From the NCBI RefSeq assembly GCF_014696435.1, contig NZ_JACJQG010000043.1:1-64000 (forward strand): 64,000 nt of DNA, read 5' to 3'. The notes below the pieces were generated by a model. That model had not been told where the DNA came from. It was given only the letters and a program-made list of their open reading frames with translations, and ran no database searches. The stretch comes from Calothrix anomala FACHB-343 (GTDB lineage Bacteria > Cyanobacteriota > Cyanobacteriia > Cyanobacteriales > Nostocaceae). Position 1 is the first letter of the stretch. Every line of letters starts with the position of its first letter. The position numbers and the translations under genes were made by a program. Shown in pieces: positions 1 through 7,455 of the stretch.

Positions 1-26
1 GGTGCTAACAAAGGGTGCTAACAAAG
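1..26. repeat. 13-bp perfect tandem repeat at left edge
   Basis: GGTGCTAACAAAG occurs twice head to tail, directly 3' of the minus-strand VirB4-like ORF. Its role is unknown. It may belong to a longer array beyond the window, or to the leader of the next gene of the transfer operon. Confidence 0.6.
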
Positions 27-28
27 TT

Positions 29-1315
29 TCATCCCTTGATTTCCAGACTGCTCTCTAAACTAAACTGTTTAGTTTGCACTTGGTGACAGCTTCGCCAGCT
101 CTTCCCCAAGTAACGGCAAGCTTCGTCTAATTGTTCGCGGGTTTTGCGGTATACCAAAAATACTGTCGCTACGTGAATGGGAACAGCACCTTCATAAAGT
201 TCCTCTTGTGCAGCAACAGATTTTTTGATGTTAAGTAGCGATTTTACATCAACTGAGTTTTTATTCTGTGCAAGTGCGGCTGATGTGTTTGCCTGTTTCG
301 TCAAACGCTGCATATTAGTTTTCACCAACGTTTCCGAAGCTCGCATCAACTGACAGTAAATCTCGGTGTCATAAACTCTTTCTCTTGATAAAACCTCCCA
401 TAAATAGCGAAGCTGTCGTTCTTTATCCACCCAACCACCAGGTTTATTTACAAAAGTAAGGGCTGCAATGTATTTTTCTTTGAGATGCACCCAACGTCTA
501 TCTGCAATGGGGATGCAGGATTCGGACTCCATAAGGAAAGATGTGGGGGCGACATCTGAATAAATTTCCTCTCGCAGTCCGTTTTCATCGAGAATTAAAA
601 GTTGGGGAATCGGACGGGGTGGTGTATTGTTAAATCGCTGCCAAAGTTCTGACCAAAGTTTATCGGCATTTATTGGGCGGATATCTAGCCCCATTTTGTT
701 TGATAGTAATTGCTCCCATAATTGGAATCCATCGGTAAAAGATGCGTGTAATAGGCGTTCGATGGCAATAAATTGTAGTTCGTTGATTTCTCCTGTAAAT
801 GATTTCCAAGAACGCTCTAATTTCGATAGAGCTTTTTCCAATGCATCGGTTGTACCAGTGCTGTTGGTTTCAACTGTGTAGGTGCAATAAAGACGTAGTT
901 TTTTCGGTTTACGAACTCCTTGAATTGTTAATTGTTGTGTCCGGCATCGTTCTCCCATCAAGAGATATTGCAGTTCTTTGTTAGGAGCAATATCGCTCAA
1001 ATTCTTCAGTTGTTGCTGTCGTGATGTGTCGTTGGTAAACGAACTAAGATGGATGGTTAAACGTTCAGAGGATGGTAAATCTTTCAATCCCGATTCAATT
1101 GCATCGAAAACTGGATCAATTTGTTCGCTGCGTAGTGTGGAATGAATCCCTGTACATTCAAATCCAAATTGAATCAAAAAGTTATCAACACCTTTGCGTA
1201 GAAGATAAGCACCAATTGAACGCCCTTGGAGATTTATTTGCAACATTGTAACTAGTGAAAATGAATCTTCAAGAGGTGTTAATCTAAGTATACGTTTACC
1301 AACTTTATCCATCAT
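29..1315 (-). CDS. VirB4/TraC-like conjugation protein, N-terminal part only
   Basis: 428 residues. The last third (EELYEGAVPIHVATVFLVY, then REQLDEACRYLG) resembles the N-terminal CagE/TrbE/VirB region of type IV secretion ATPases of the VirB4 family. Full VirB4 proteins are usually about 800 residues and carry Walker A and B motifs in the C-terminal half; here a TGA stop comes before any ATPase domain, and the gene could be a separately encoded N-domain or a truncated copy. The start codon overlaps the stop of the upstream small membrane gene (TAATG), which suggests translational coupling. Position behind VirB2-like and VirB3-like genes supports a transfer-channel role. Assignment rests on pattern and context, not on a search. 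Confidence 0.5.
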   Translation of the reverse strand: MMDKVGKRILRLTPLEDSFSLVTMLQINLQGRSIGAYLLRKGVDNFLIQFGFECTGIHSTLRSEQIDPVFDAIESGLKDLPSSERLTIHLSSFTNDTSRQQQLKNLSDIAPNKELQYLLMGERCRTQQLTIQGVRKPKKLRLYCTYTVETNSTGTTDALEKALSKLERSWKSFTGEINELQFIAIERLLHASFTDGFQLWEQLLSNKMGLDIRPINADKLWSELWQRFNNTPPRPIPQLLILDENGLREEIYSDVAPTSFLMESESCIPIADRRWVHLKEKYIAALTFVNKPGGWVDKERQLRYLWEVLSRERVYDTEIYCQLMRASETLVKTNMQRLTKQANTSAALAQNKNSVDVKSLLNIKKSVAAQEELYEGAVPIHVATVFLVYRKTREQLDEACRYLGKSWRSCHQVQTKQFSLESSLEIKG

Positions 1316-1644
1316 TATTTTCTACCGTCTGATTTTGTTGAGTACTCCTTTATATCCAATATTTTCTGATATCTCACACGCACTCGCGTCCAATGAGGAG
1401 TTGCAACAAATTTAGATAAAATATGCCAAGCACCATTGGCTGTAAGTATCCACCAAGTTGCTATTCCCCAAGCTGCTGCTGCACAAGTCCAAACCCAATT
1501 TAGTCGAAATAAACCATGTGCCAAGTAGTAAGAAAGTCCACAAATTATTGCCCAAGGGATTAATTGATCTGCGGGGAATAGTCCGATATTTGGTACTTTT
1601 CCCACTGTGCCATTAACTTTACGGTATTTTGATTTTTCCTCCAT
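1315..1644 (-). CDS. VirB3/PrgI-like inner-membrane protein of the transfer channel
   Basis: 109 residues from the preferred ATG at 1644. A longer reading from 1716 adds a low-complexity stretch and is less likely. The protein has a short polar N-terminus, two closely spaced hydrophobic segments (about residues 27-47 and 50-70) and a basic C-terminal tail. This is the layout of VirB3 and PrgI proteins, which sit in the inner membrane and work with VirB4. It lies between a VirB2-like and a VirB4-like gene and overlaps the latter by one base. Identity is inferred from topology and gene order. Confidence 0.45.
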   Translation of the reverse strand: MEEKSKYRKVNGTVGKVPNIGLFPADQLIPWAIICGLSYYLAHGLFRLNWVWTCAAAAWGIATWWILTANGAWHILSKFVATPHWTRVRVRYQKILDIKEYSTKSDGRK

Positions 1645-1757
1645 CGTTTTATTTTGTAAGTAGTGAGTAGTTAATGATGAATAGGAGTAATATAAAAAAC
1701 AAGTTATTGCATTCAAAATAGTTCACTTTAATTTGCTCACTTACAACTCCCTACTCC

Positions 1758-2321
1758 CTAAGTCTTAGTTCCAGTACCACCTCCAATAATTAAATTTGCC
1801 AGAATATCACCCATTGTCACCGCAATCAAAATAATCATCGGTGTCCGGGCTAAATTTTGCCAATCTTCATCCTGACGAGCTGCTTGGACAACACGTACTA
1901 AAGAAATTCCCAAGTACAGTATGAATAATCCTCGTAGGACGTTAAACGATAAAGTAATTGCTTCTTGGGCACCTGTAAATTGCCCTGTCATCCAAGTTTC
2001 TGCATTTTGGAAAAATTGTGCTTGTGCGGTTGTAGAAAGAGCATCTAGAAGTAAGAATGCACCTAAAACTGTTAATGCGGATGAAGTTATTTTGTATCGG
2101 CGAGAAAATTTGGCAGTGGTGTTCAAGAAACCAGACAACTCCCGCCGCCAAAATATTGAGAGCGTACCTAATGCTGAAATCCCAAATATCGTGATTCCTC
2201 CCCAACTTGGGTTAATAATTACATCCAGGATTGCTGTGGTATTTGCTATCAGCATTAACGGAGATAACCGAGCATAATTTTCTTGACGCGAGTCTACATA
2301 TTTGTCCGATTTCGAGAGCAT
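1758..2321 (-). CDS. Putative VirB2/TrbC-like or multi-spanning membrane protein of the transfer system
   Basis: 187 residues from ATG 2321; a TTG three codons upstream is less attractive. There are hydrophobic segments near residues 20-50, 77-97 (ending in an AQAQ cleavage-like site), 117-140 and 157-175. The second half (cleavage-like site followed by two membrane helices) resembles VirB2/TrbC pilins. The extra N-terminal helices are unusual and could make it a different channel subunit. It is the first gene of the minus-strand set leading into the VirB3-like and VirB4-like genes. Function is inferred mainly from that context. Confidence 0.35.
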   Translation of the reverse strand: MLSKSDKYVDSRQENYARLSPLMLIANTTAILDVIINPSWGGITIFGISALGTLSIFWRRELSGFLNTTAKFSRRYKITSSALTVLGAFLLLDALSTTAQAQFFQNAETWMTGQFTGAQEAITLSFNVLRGLFILYLGISLVRVVQAARQDEDWQNLARTPMIILIAVTMGDILANLIIGGGTGTKT

Positions 2322-2330
2322 AGAAATCAA

Positions 2331-2724
2331 ACCAACGTTTTCTTTATTCCATAATTAACTCTCGATTTATTGATTTTACATCAACCAATTGTAGTATTTT
2401 TAACTCAGATTTTTATCCGATTAAAGTATCTGAAAGATGGGTTTTATTAATTACTAATTGTATGTGTATAAATATGAAAATAGCAAAATACAAAGTGTTT
2501 ATAAATACAAAAATTGTTCCTATTTAAGTATTTAATCGGAATATTTATCAAAAAAAATCACAATATATTTTGTGTAGTATACATAGAAAATATCTGATAC
2601 CCCCATTCAAAATAAAGCTGTTTGATGGTCTTTTTCTTTGTTTTATTTGCATTTGCGTAACCCGAGAAGAGATTACCGCTACCGGAGACATGTTTGCGTT
2701 GGGTGCTAGGGGAATTCAATACTT
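2331..2724. other. AT-rich intergenic region of the integrated element
   Basis: About 390 bp between the broken accessory gene and the transfer genes. It is very AT-rich, with no convincing ORF on either strand and no clear consensus promoter. It presumably carries the promoter of the minus-strand transfer operon. Confidence 0.4.
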
Positions 2725-3584
2725 TCATGCTGATTCCCCTAAATATGCATCGTTCATTGCCATCCAATGCTCATGGCTAATTGCCTCAACTTCAGTTTTG
2801 CGCTGTTGCACCTCGCGCTGATCATTTTCAGTGCGCTCCTTTGTCCCAGACATTGCCAATTTCAAAGAAAGAGCGCGAATATCAACTTGGTGCTGTACAG
2901 TTTTGCGCCAGTCTTCACGATTTTTCAAATCCAGTTTTTGACAAATTGTTGGTAAAAACCGAGTATCAAAATTATGCAGTGGCACTCCTGACCAACGTTG
3001 ATTAAACTTGTTATAACTTAGATTTTGGCAAGCCACCCATTTATCGCGGTTATCGTCATAGTTGGGCATTACAAGTTTTACTAGCATTGACCTAACTAGC
3101 CCTGAATCTTGGCAACAGAAACAATGCCATCTGGGGTAAAAAACCTCTCTTTCTTCTTCAGGCTGCGGCTCAATTACAGGTAATGGCTCCAACTGGGGTA
3201 AGTCATCAATCATGATTCCATCTGCCCCCAAATCAGTTTGTTTTCCTCAGCCCACAGATAAAATGAGCGCCGCAATTTTTGATTGGGCATATCTTCAGCC
3301 TGAAAACCAACGGGCCCAAGAAGGCGTATCTTCTCTAACCACTCAACGCGGAGCGGGTGATTTTCCCATTTCTGTTCTTGAACTGCGTCCGTTCTCTCCT
3401 CAGATTTCTCCCACTGCGATCGCAACTCTTCAAAATGTGCCTCAATCCATTTAAGGGGTAACTGTGGCGGTTTTGGTAACTGGGCTGCTTTCTTGTGACC
3501 AAATTCTAAAAAATTCTCTCTCTCGCTTTCTGAGAGAGTCTTTTTAAAGTCTGAATAAGTCTTATTAGTATGAGTAAGGCTACC
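2725..3584 (-). pseudogene. Broken accessory/replication-type protein: missing start and a frameshift at a G5 run
   Basis: One reading frame is open from 3584 down to a stop at 3210, encoding SDFKKTLSESERENFLEFG and KPPQLPLKWIEAHFEEL, but it has no usable ATG or GTG start. At a GGGGG run near 3227-3231 the frame would continue smoothly as LIWGADGIMIDDLPQLEPL if read -1. This second frame then runs 168 codons to 2725 and carries a Cys cluster (WHCFCCQDSG, with a further Cys at VACQN) that could bind a metal. The two pieces therefore look like one former protein of the kind found on cyanobacterial mobile elements. Whether this is decay, programmed frameshifting or a sequencing error cannot be told here. 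I do not recognise the family with certainty. Confidence 0.5.
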
Positions 3585-3610
3585 CTATGCACATCAGCTA
3601 TGTATCTCCC

Positions 3611-3639
3611 TTGACACTCTCTTATTTTGTAACGATAAT
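3611..3639 (+). promoter_or_regulatory. Near-consensus sigma-70 promoter
   Basis: TTGACA at 3611-3616 and GATAAT at 3634-3639 are separated by exactly 17 bp. Predicted transcription starts near 3646. This would drive the plus-strand accessory genes and primase of the element, and it argues that the first gene starts downstream of 3646. Confidence 0.6.
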
Positions 3640-3706
3640 AAGAATGAGCAAGCGGGATAAGGGTTTTGAAGTTTTAACCATAGTTTCCCAAAAATGCGAT
3701 CGCAAA

Positions 3707-4045
3707 ATGAGACAAACACAGAAGTATTCTAAAGCCTGCCAATTACTGACCTTTCCCCATGTGACCCAGGATGAACTTTACGCCGAACTTAATAGGCTGG
3801 GTTGGTTTTGGGACAGTAATAAGAAGGGATGGTATCGCGATGACACACCAGCCAAGGAAGCGACAAAGCTTATAAGGCTGAGGGTTTGGGCTGCATCAGA
3901 CAAAGTAAGGCAATCGGCTGAGGTTTTCATAGAAACGGCTGAGGACAACGGGCTGAGATTTGTTGAAAAATCAGAGCCGTATCCATGCCGACCGCCAAAC
4001 CAGAAAGAGTCTCGCATTTATTTGACGTTTCAAGATGTGGAGTAA
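3707..4045 (+). CDS. Hypothetical accessory protein of the integrated element
   Basis: 112 residues from ATG 3707. The frame is open upstream to 3587 (also ATG 3644), but a near-consensus promoter predicts transcription starting at about 3646, so the short form is preferred. The middle part (QDELYAELNRLGWFWDSNKKGWYRDD) has an aromatic-rich pattern seen in small proteins of cyanobacterial plasmids and mobile elements; the rest (KEATKLIRLRVWAASDKV) is mixed helical. It has no signal peptide or membrane segment. It lies 5 bp upstream of the next small gene and is probably co-transcribed with it. Function unknown. Confidence 0.55.
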   Translation: MRQTQKYSKACQLLTFPHVTQDELYAELNRLGWFWDSNKKGWYRDDTPAKEATKLIRLRVWAASDKVRQSAEVFIETAEDNGLRFVEKSEPYPCRPPNQKESRIYLTFQDVE

Positions 4046-4050
4046 CAAGT

Positions 4051-4347
4051 ATGCCCAGAGGCGTTCCCGCAAGTGGCAAGCGTGCCTCAGGCGGTGGCAG
4101 ACCTAAAAAGTACGGGGAAGATACGGTACAGGTTCGCGTACCCGCCAGCATCGCCCCAAAACTCGATGACTTATACCTATTCCTGGCTGAACTGGACACA
4201 GAGATTCAGCAGTGGGAAGAGGAAATCAACGGCAAGGATATCGCTAAAAACCCACGCTACAGCAAAGCCAAAGAGCTAGCAGGGTCTATCAGGGAGAAAA
4301 TCTCAGCACTGGGTATTGATATCAAGTCTATTGCGGGGAATGACTAA
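4051..4347 (+). CDS. Small basic, putative DNA-binding accessory protein
   Basis: 98 residues from ATG 4051; the longer frame from 3985 overlaps the preceding gene and is less likely. The N-terminus is Gly/Arg/Lys-rich with an AT-hook-like GGGRPKK core, followed by TVQVRVPASIAPKLDDL, which looks like a short beta strand plus helix as in ribbon-helix-helix proteins. The C-terminal half is helical and charged. It may regulate or organise element DNA, but this is inferred from composition only. It starts 5 bp after the preceding gene. Confidence 0.5.
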   Translation: MPRGVPASGKRASGGGRPKKYGEDTVQVRVPASIAPKLDDLYLFLAELDTEIQQWEEEINGKDIAKNPRYSKAKELAGSIREKISALGIDIKSIAGND

Positions 4348-4460
4348 TACCCGTCACTCGTAAAGATTGCGGCGATTTTCCGTCTCGCATATACGTAAAA
4401 AAGCAATTTCCCCAGCAGTATTAGAGTACTACCAGGGAAGAAAACAAAAGGATGACTTGT

Positions 4461-4490
4461 ATGTTCATCTATCACTGCACAGGAGCATGA
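4461..4490 (+). CDS. Leader ORF 1 (9 codons) upstream of the primase
   Basis: ATG to TGA encodes MFIYHCTGA. Its last codons contain an AGGAG ribosome-binding site that serves the next ATG, 3 bp after the stop (GGAGCATGACAAATG). It is in the same frame as leader ORF 2 and the primase. Detection rests on sequence layout; translation is not shown. Confidence 0.4.
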   Translation: MFIYHCTGA

Positions 4491-4493
4491 CAA

Positions 4494-4529
4494 ATGGTTT
4501 TTATCATTCGCTATTGCATAGGAGCATAA
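4494..4529 (+). CDS. Leader ORF 2 (11 codons) upstream of the primase
   Basis: ATG to TAA encodes MVFIIRYCIGA, clearly related to leader ORF 1 (shared ends YHCTGA and RYCIGA). Its 3' end again carries the ribosome-binding site (GGAGCATAACAAATG) for the downstream gene, here the primase at 4533. The tandem arrangement suggests translational coupling or attenuation. Confidence 0.4.
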   Translation: MVFIIRYCIGA

Positions 4530-4532
4530 CAA

Positions 4533-6905
4533 ATGACTTTTTCAATATTAGCACATGTAGATAAACTGTCATCAGCCAAAGAGAAAGGGCGCTACATTTG
4601 CCCAGTGTGTGAAGGGAATAACCTGACAGTTGACGACAAGACAGGTAAATATCAGTGCTGGAATGGGTGTGAATGCAAAGACATCCGTAACGCATTATCA
4701 CCAGCACAGAAACCGTCAAGCCGTACCAATGACAAAGTAATCCCATCACCCAAAAATAAACCCATGCCAGCGACATCGGTGAAGCCTAAGCTTAAGCGCA
4801 TCGATTTGTCATTTGAAGACAACATAAACATCGACTCATGCGAGAGAAGAGAAGGGAACATCATTTGCTGGCATCACGGCTATAACTTACGTGCTGTAAA
4901 GCAGGTTAACCCCAAAAAATTCATTGGCTGGGAACATCGCAATGGCAATGAATGGAAGAAGGGGTACGGTGGATATACACCCGATGTCATAGGTTTACAG
5001 ATATGTCTATCACATAGGTGTGACACAGTCATCGGGTGCGAAGGGCAGAAGGATACAATAAACGCTCTAAGAAGAGGTATCCCTGCTATTGACTTTAAGA
5101 ATCCGGGCGACAAGGAAGCTTTTAAAGCTCACATCACTGAGGCGAAAGAGCGCGGATTGGAGTGCATTGTTTTTCTACCCGACAATGACGACCCTGGACT
5201 AAAACAAGCGTCTGAACGTGCAAGCCTCGCGAGAGAGTGTGGCATCATGGCGATAGTTCTTGATGCTTCTGGTGTGTACGGCAATATGACGAAGGGATAT
5301 GACTTTAGTGACTGGGTCAATGACAACGGCGATGACTACGACTACATGTCAGTCATTGAACAACAGATGATGGCAGTACTGGAGAAATATGACGAGGGGA
5401 TGTCATCAAATGGCGTCAAGGAAGAAAGCAAAAAGTCATCAGCTAAAGGCAAACATGCAGAGGCGCGTGATGCTATCGCAGATATGTACAAAGATAGAGT
5501 AAGACTGAACGTAATAATACACGGTACTGTCGAGCTAGACGGGAAGCGATGGGATAGCTACGAGAGAGCGTACTTTGATATATCGCGACACTTGGGTCTA
5601 GATGTACCGAAAGCACTTGCTATTGATGCCATCTTAGATATAGCAGAGGCGAACGAATATAACCCCATAGCGGAATACCTAGATGAGCTAAAGAGTGTCC
5701 ACAGCCAAATTTTTGAGATGACACCAGATGCACTCAGGGCACGCATCAAGGTGTTGTTGAGCGAAATCTTGGGACTGCATGAAGACCTAGCAGCCGTGAT
5801 GATGATGCGTACAATGATTAGCGCCGTAGCGCGTGCTAAGAATCCAGGTGAAAAGGTCGATACTATGTGTGTCTTATATGGGGCACAAGGATTCCTGAAA
5901 AGTACATTTTGGCGCGTGTTAGCAGGTGACGACTATTTCGGGACATCGCTTACTGGGGTCAAGGATGACAACGAGATGAGAAAACTGCACTCTGCATGGA
6001 TACATGAATTTGCGGAGCTAGCAAGAATCTTCACTAAGACCGACCAGGAAAGCTTTAAGACCTATCTGGACACTCAGATAGATATGATTAGACCTTTGTA
6101 CAAAAACAGCGTTTCTCGTGCAGCAAGGCGCTGTATTTTGGTGGCTAGCACTAACAGACAGGACATTTTGAGGGACAGTACGGGGAATAGGCGTTTCTGG
6201 GTGGTAGCAATCCATCAGAAAGTAGATATCCATAAGGCGCGTCAATATCGTTCTGAACTGTGGGCACTAGCTAACGCACTCTATGAGGCTGATGAACCTT
6301 GGTGGCTTACTGATGACGAACAGTCGCAATCTGACGCCAACAACGAGAGATACAAGCCCGTTGACCTACTAGCGGACATGGTGAGAGATTATTGCTCACT
6401 ATCTGATGGCTGGCGTCCTGCACTCACAACGTTGGAAGTTTGGCAAGGTATTTTCCCCAATGAAACAAAAACACCAGACCGCAAAGACCTTTTCCCGATA
6501 CAGGAGGCACTGACAGCGCTAGGTTATGAGGCTGGCAAGCCAGAGCGATATCAGGGTAAGCCTCAGAGGGTTTGGAGACGAAAACCTGATGTAACAGCCT
6601 CCAACGAGTTACACCCCTGTTACAAGGCTGTAACGCCTACTGGGCAAGGATTAAACCCCATTTGTAACAGCGTAACGCCTCTGGAAACTTTTTCACAAAA
6701 CACAGCACAAGATACTGACCATTGCTCTGATAATTTCACTAAAAAGTTTTTGGAAGGCAATCGAGTTACAAAATCGACTTCCGCCCATACACAGCAAGCG
6801 TTACAGCCTTGTAACAGCCCCGTAACAGCCCCGTTACAGCCTAACCCTGTTACACTTTTTGCCGTTATTCACGACCCAGACTACCCAAAACATGTCGGTA
6901 AGTGA
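4533..6905 (+). CDS. Zinc-ribbon/TOPRIM primase fused to a VapE (VirE family) helicase-like domain
   Basis: 790 residues. An N-terminal zinc-binding module has Cys23, Cys26, Cys42 and Cys46. A TOPRIM-like part follows at about residues 165-250, with VIGCEGQKDTINALRR and the acidic motif FLPDNDDPG. A P-loop region similar to the virulence-associated E family runs from about 400 to 610, with Walker A-like GAQGFLKST near 450, WIHEFAEL, and ASTNRQDILRDSTGNRRFW, a typical VapE signature. Such proteins prime and unwind DNA for autonomous replication of phages, plasmids and integrative elements. The C-terminal 120 residues are low-complexity and coincide with an iteron-like DNA array. The start follows two leader ORFs and has an AGGAG site. 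I saw no HIP1 octamer inside the gene, and codon use looks unlike the chromosome, fitting foreign origin. Confidence 0.8.
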   Translation: MTFSILAHVDKLSSAKEKGRYICPVCEGNNLTVDDKTGKYQCWNGCECKDIRNALSPAQKPSSRTNDKVIPSPKNKPMPATSVKPKLKRIDLSFEDNINIDSCERREGNIICWHHGYNLRAVKQVNPKKFIGWEHRNGNEWKKGYGGYTPDVIGLQICLSHRCDTVIGCEGQKDTINALRRGIPAIDFKNPGDKEAFKAHITEAKERGLECIVFLPDNDDPGLKQASERASLARECGIMAIVLDASGVYGNMTKGYDFSDWVNDNGDDYDYMSVIEQQMMAVLEKYDEGMSSNGVKEESKKSSAKGKHAEARDAIADMYKDRVRLNVIIHGTVELDGKRWDSYERAYFDISRHLGLDVPKALAIDAILDIAEANEYNPIAEYLDELKSVHSQIFEMTPDALRARIKVLLSEILGLHEDLAAVMMMRTMISAVARAKNPGEKVDTMCVLYGAQGFLKSTFWRVLAGDDYFGTSLTGVKDDNEMRKLHSAWIHEFAELARIFTKTDQESFKTYLDTQIDMIRPLYKNSVSRAARRCILVASTNRQDILRDSTGNRRFWVVAIHQKVDIHKARQYRSELWALANALYEADEPWWLTDDEQSQSDANNERYKPVDLLADMVRDYCSLSDGWRPALTTLEVWQGIFPNETKTPDRKDLFPIQEALTALGYEAGKPERYQGKPQRVWRRKPDVTASNELHPCYKAVTPTGQGLNPICNSVTPLETFSQNTAQDTDHCSDNFTKKFLEGNRVTKSTSAHTQQALQPCNSPVTAPLQPNPVTLFAVIHDPDYPKHVGK
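6591..6853. repeat. Iteron-like GTAAC/GTTAC array inside the primase 3' end
   Basis: Twelve GTAAC or GTTAC pentamers occur here, many as GTAACAGCC, GTAACGCC or GGCTGTAAC, in both orientations (for example at 6591, 6608, 6619, 6630, 6664, 6672, 6764, 6800, 6811, 6822, 6833 and 6849). The tightest cluster is 6800-6853 with about 11-bp spacing. This resembles replication-origin iterons, but the sequence also codes for protein. Confidence 0.45.
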
Positions 6906-7010
6906 GTGACCATCATCAAGGAAGATGGTGCCAAGCAGGTGTGGGTGATGTTGCCAGATGGCAAGGAAATCTGTACAGCGAAAAAATACCTTGATGAGGT
7001 AGACTCGTAA
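6906..7010 (+). CDS. Small ORF (34 aa) abutting the primase
   Basis: A GTG start directly follows the primase TGA, with no intervening base. The product, with core VWVMLPDGKEICTAKKYL, has a compact strand-turn-strand look. Translation would be coupled to the primase. It may be a small accessory protein or a remnant. No family is recognised. Confidence 0.4.
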   Translation: MTIIKEDGAKQVWVMLPDGKEICTAKKYLDEVDS

Positions 7011-7305
7011 GCGATCGCAAAAAGTTTTCTCATGGCTTAAGGTGCAAGAAAACTTGTCACCATGCAAGTATACTTTACACCCTGTCCCCTGGCATAAAGA
7101 TGTCAGATTATGCCAGGGATAGCCCGCTAGTACAAAACCAGTACAAGGACATTTACACCCAATTACACCCAATCCTTGCACCCGGTTACACCCAAATTTG
7201 GCAGGCATTACCCCTATATACAATTACTGGCACAAGGTTTTACCCTTATGCCAGATATATGCCAGTTATGCCTTATATTAAAAGAGGACGTTTGGCTGTA
7301 ATGTA
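7011..7305. other. Non-coding right end of the integrated element, probable attachment region
   Basis: It has no plausible gene. It holds a 9-bp inverted repeat (AAGTTTTCT ... AGAAAACTT near 7022-7053), a perfect 11-bp inverted repeat at 7087-7118, and three direct copies of TTACACCCAA at 7153-7162, 7163-7172 and 7186-7195. It also holds several TATGCCAG motifs running up to the tRNA 3' end. This is what a tyrosine-recombinase att site with arm-type and core-type sites looks like. The integrase gene itself is not in the window. Confidence 0.45.
7087..7118. repeat. Perfect 11-bp inverted repeat
   Basis: CCCTGGCATAA (7087-7097) and TTATGCCAGGG (7108-7118) are separated by 10 bp. The arm sequence TTATGCCAG recurs next to the tRNA, so this is more likely a protein-binding palindrome than a terminator; no T-run follows. 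Confidence 0.55.

Positions 7306-7311
<6 letters not shown>
7246..7311. repeat. Repeated TATGCCAG motifs ending in the tRNA 3' end
   Basis: TTATGCCAG at 7246-7254, ATATGCCAG at 7257-7265, TTATGCC at 7266-7272, and GTATGCCAG at 7303-7311, which includes the 3' end of the tRNA gene. The same motif forms the arms of the upstream inverted repeat. These are candidate core or accessory recombinase sites. Confidence 0.45.
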
Positions 7312-7378
<67 letters not shown>

Positions 7379-7455
7379 GGGGACGTTTTCTTTGCCACGA
7401 TTACTAAATTTAGCAAAGTTATCAGGATTGCGCAAGGGGATGAGGAAAAAATTTT

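Noticed and set aside
6906-7305. Expectation of an integrase or excisionase gene next to the tRNA
   Set aside because: Only a 34-codon ORF is present; the remaining interval has stops in all frames and repeat structure.
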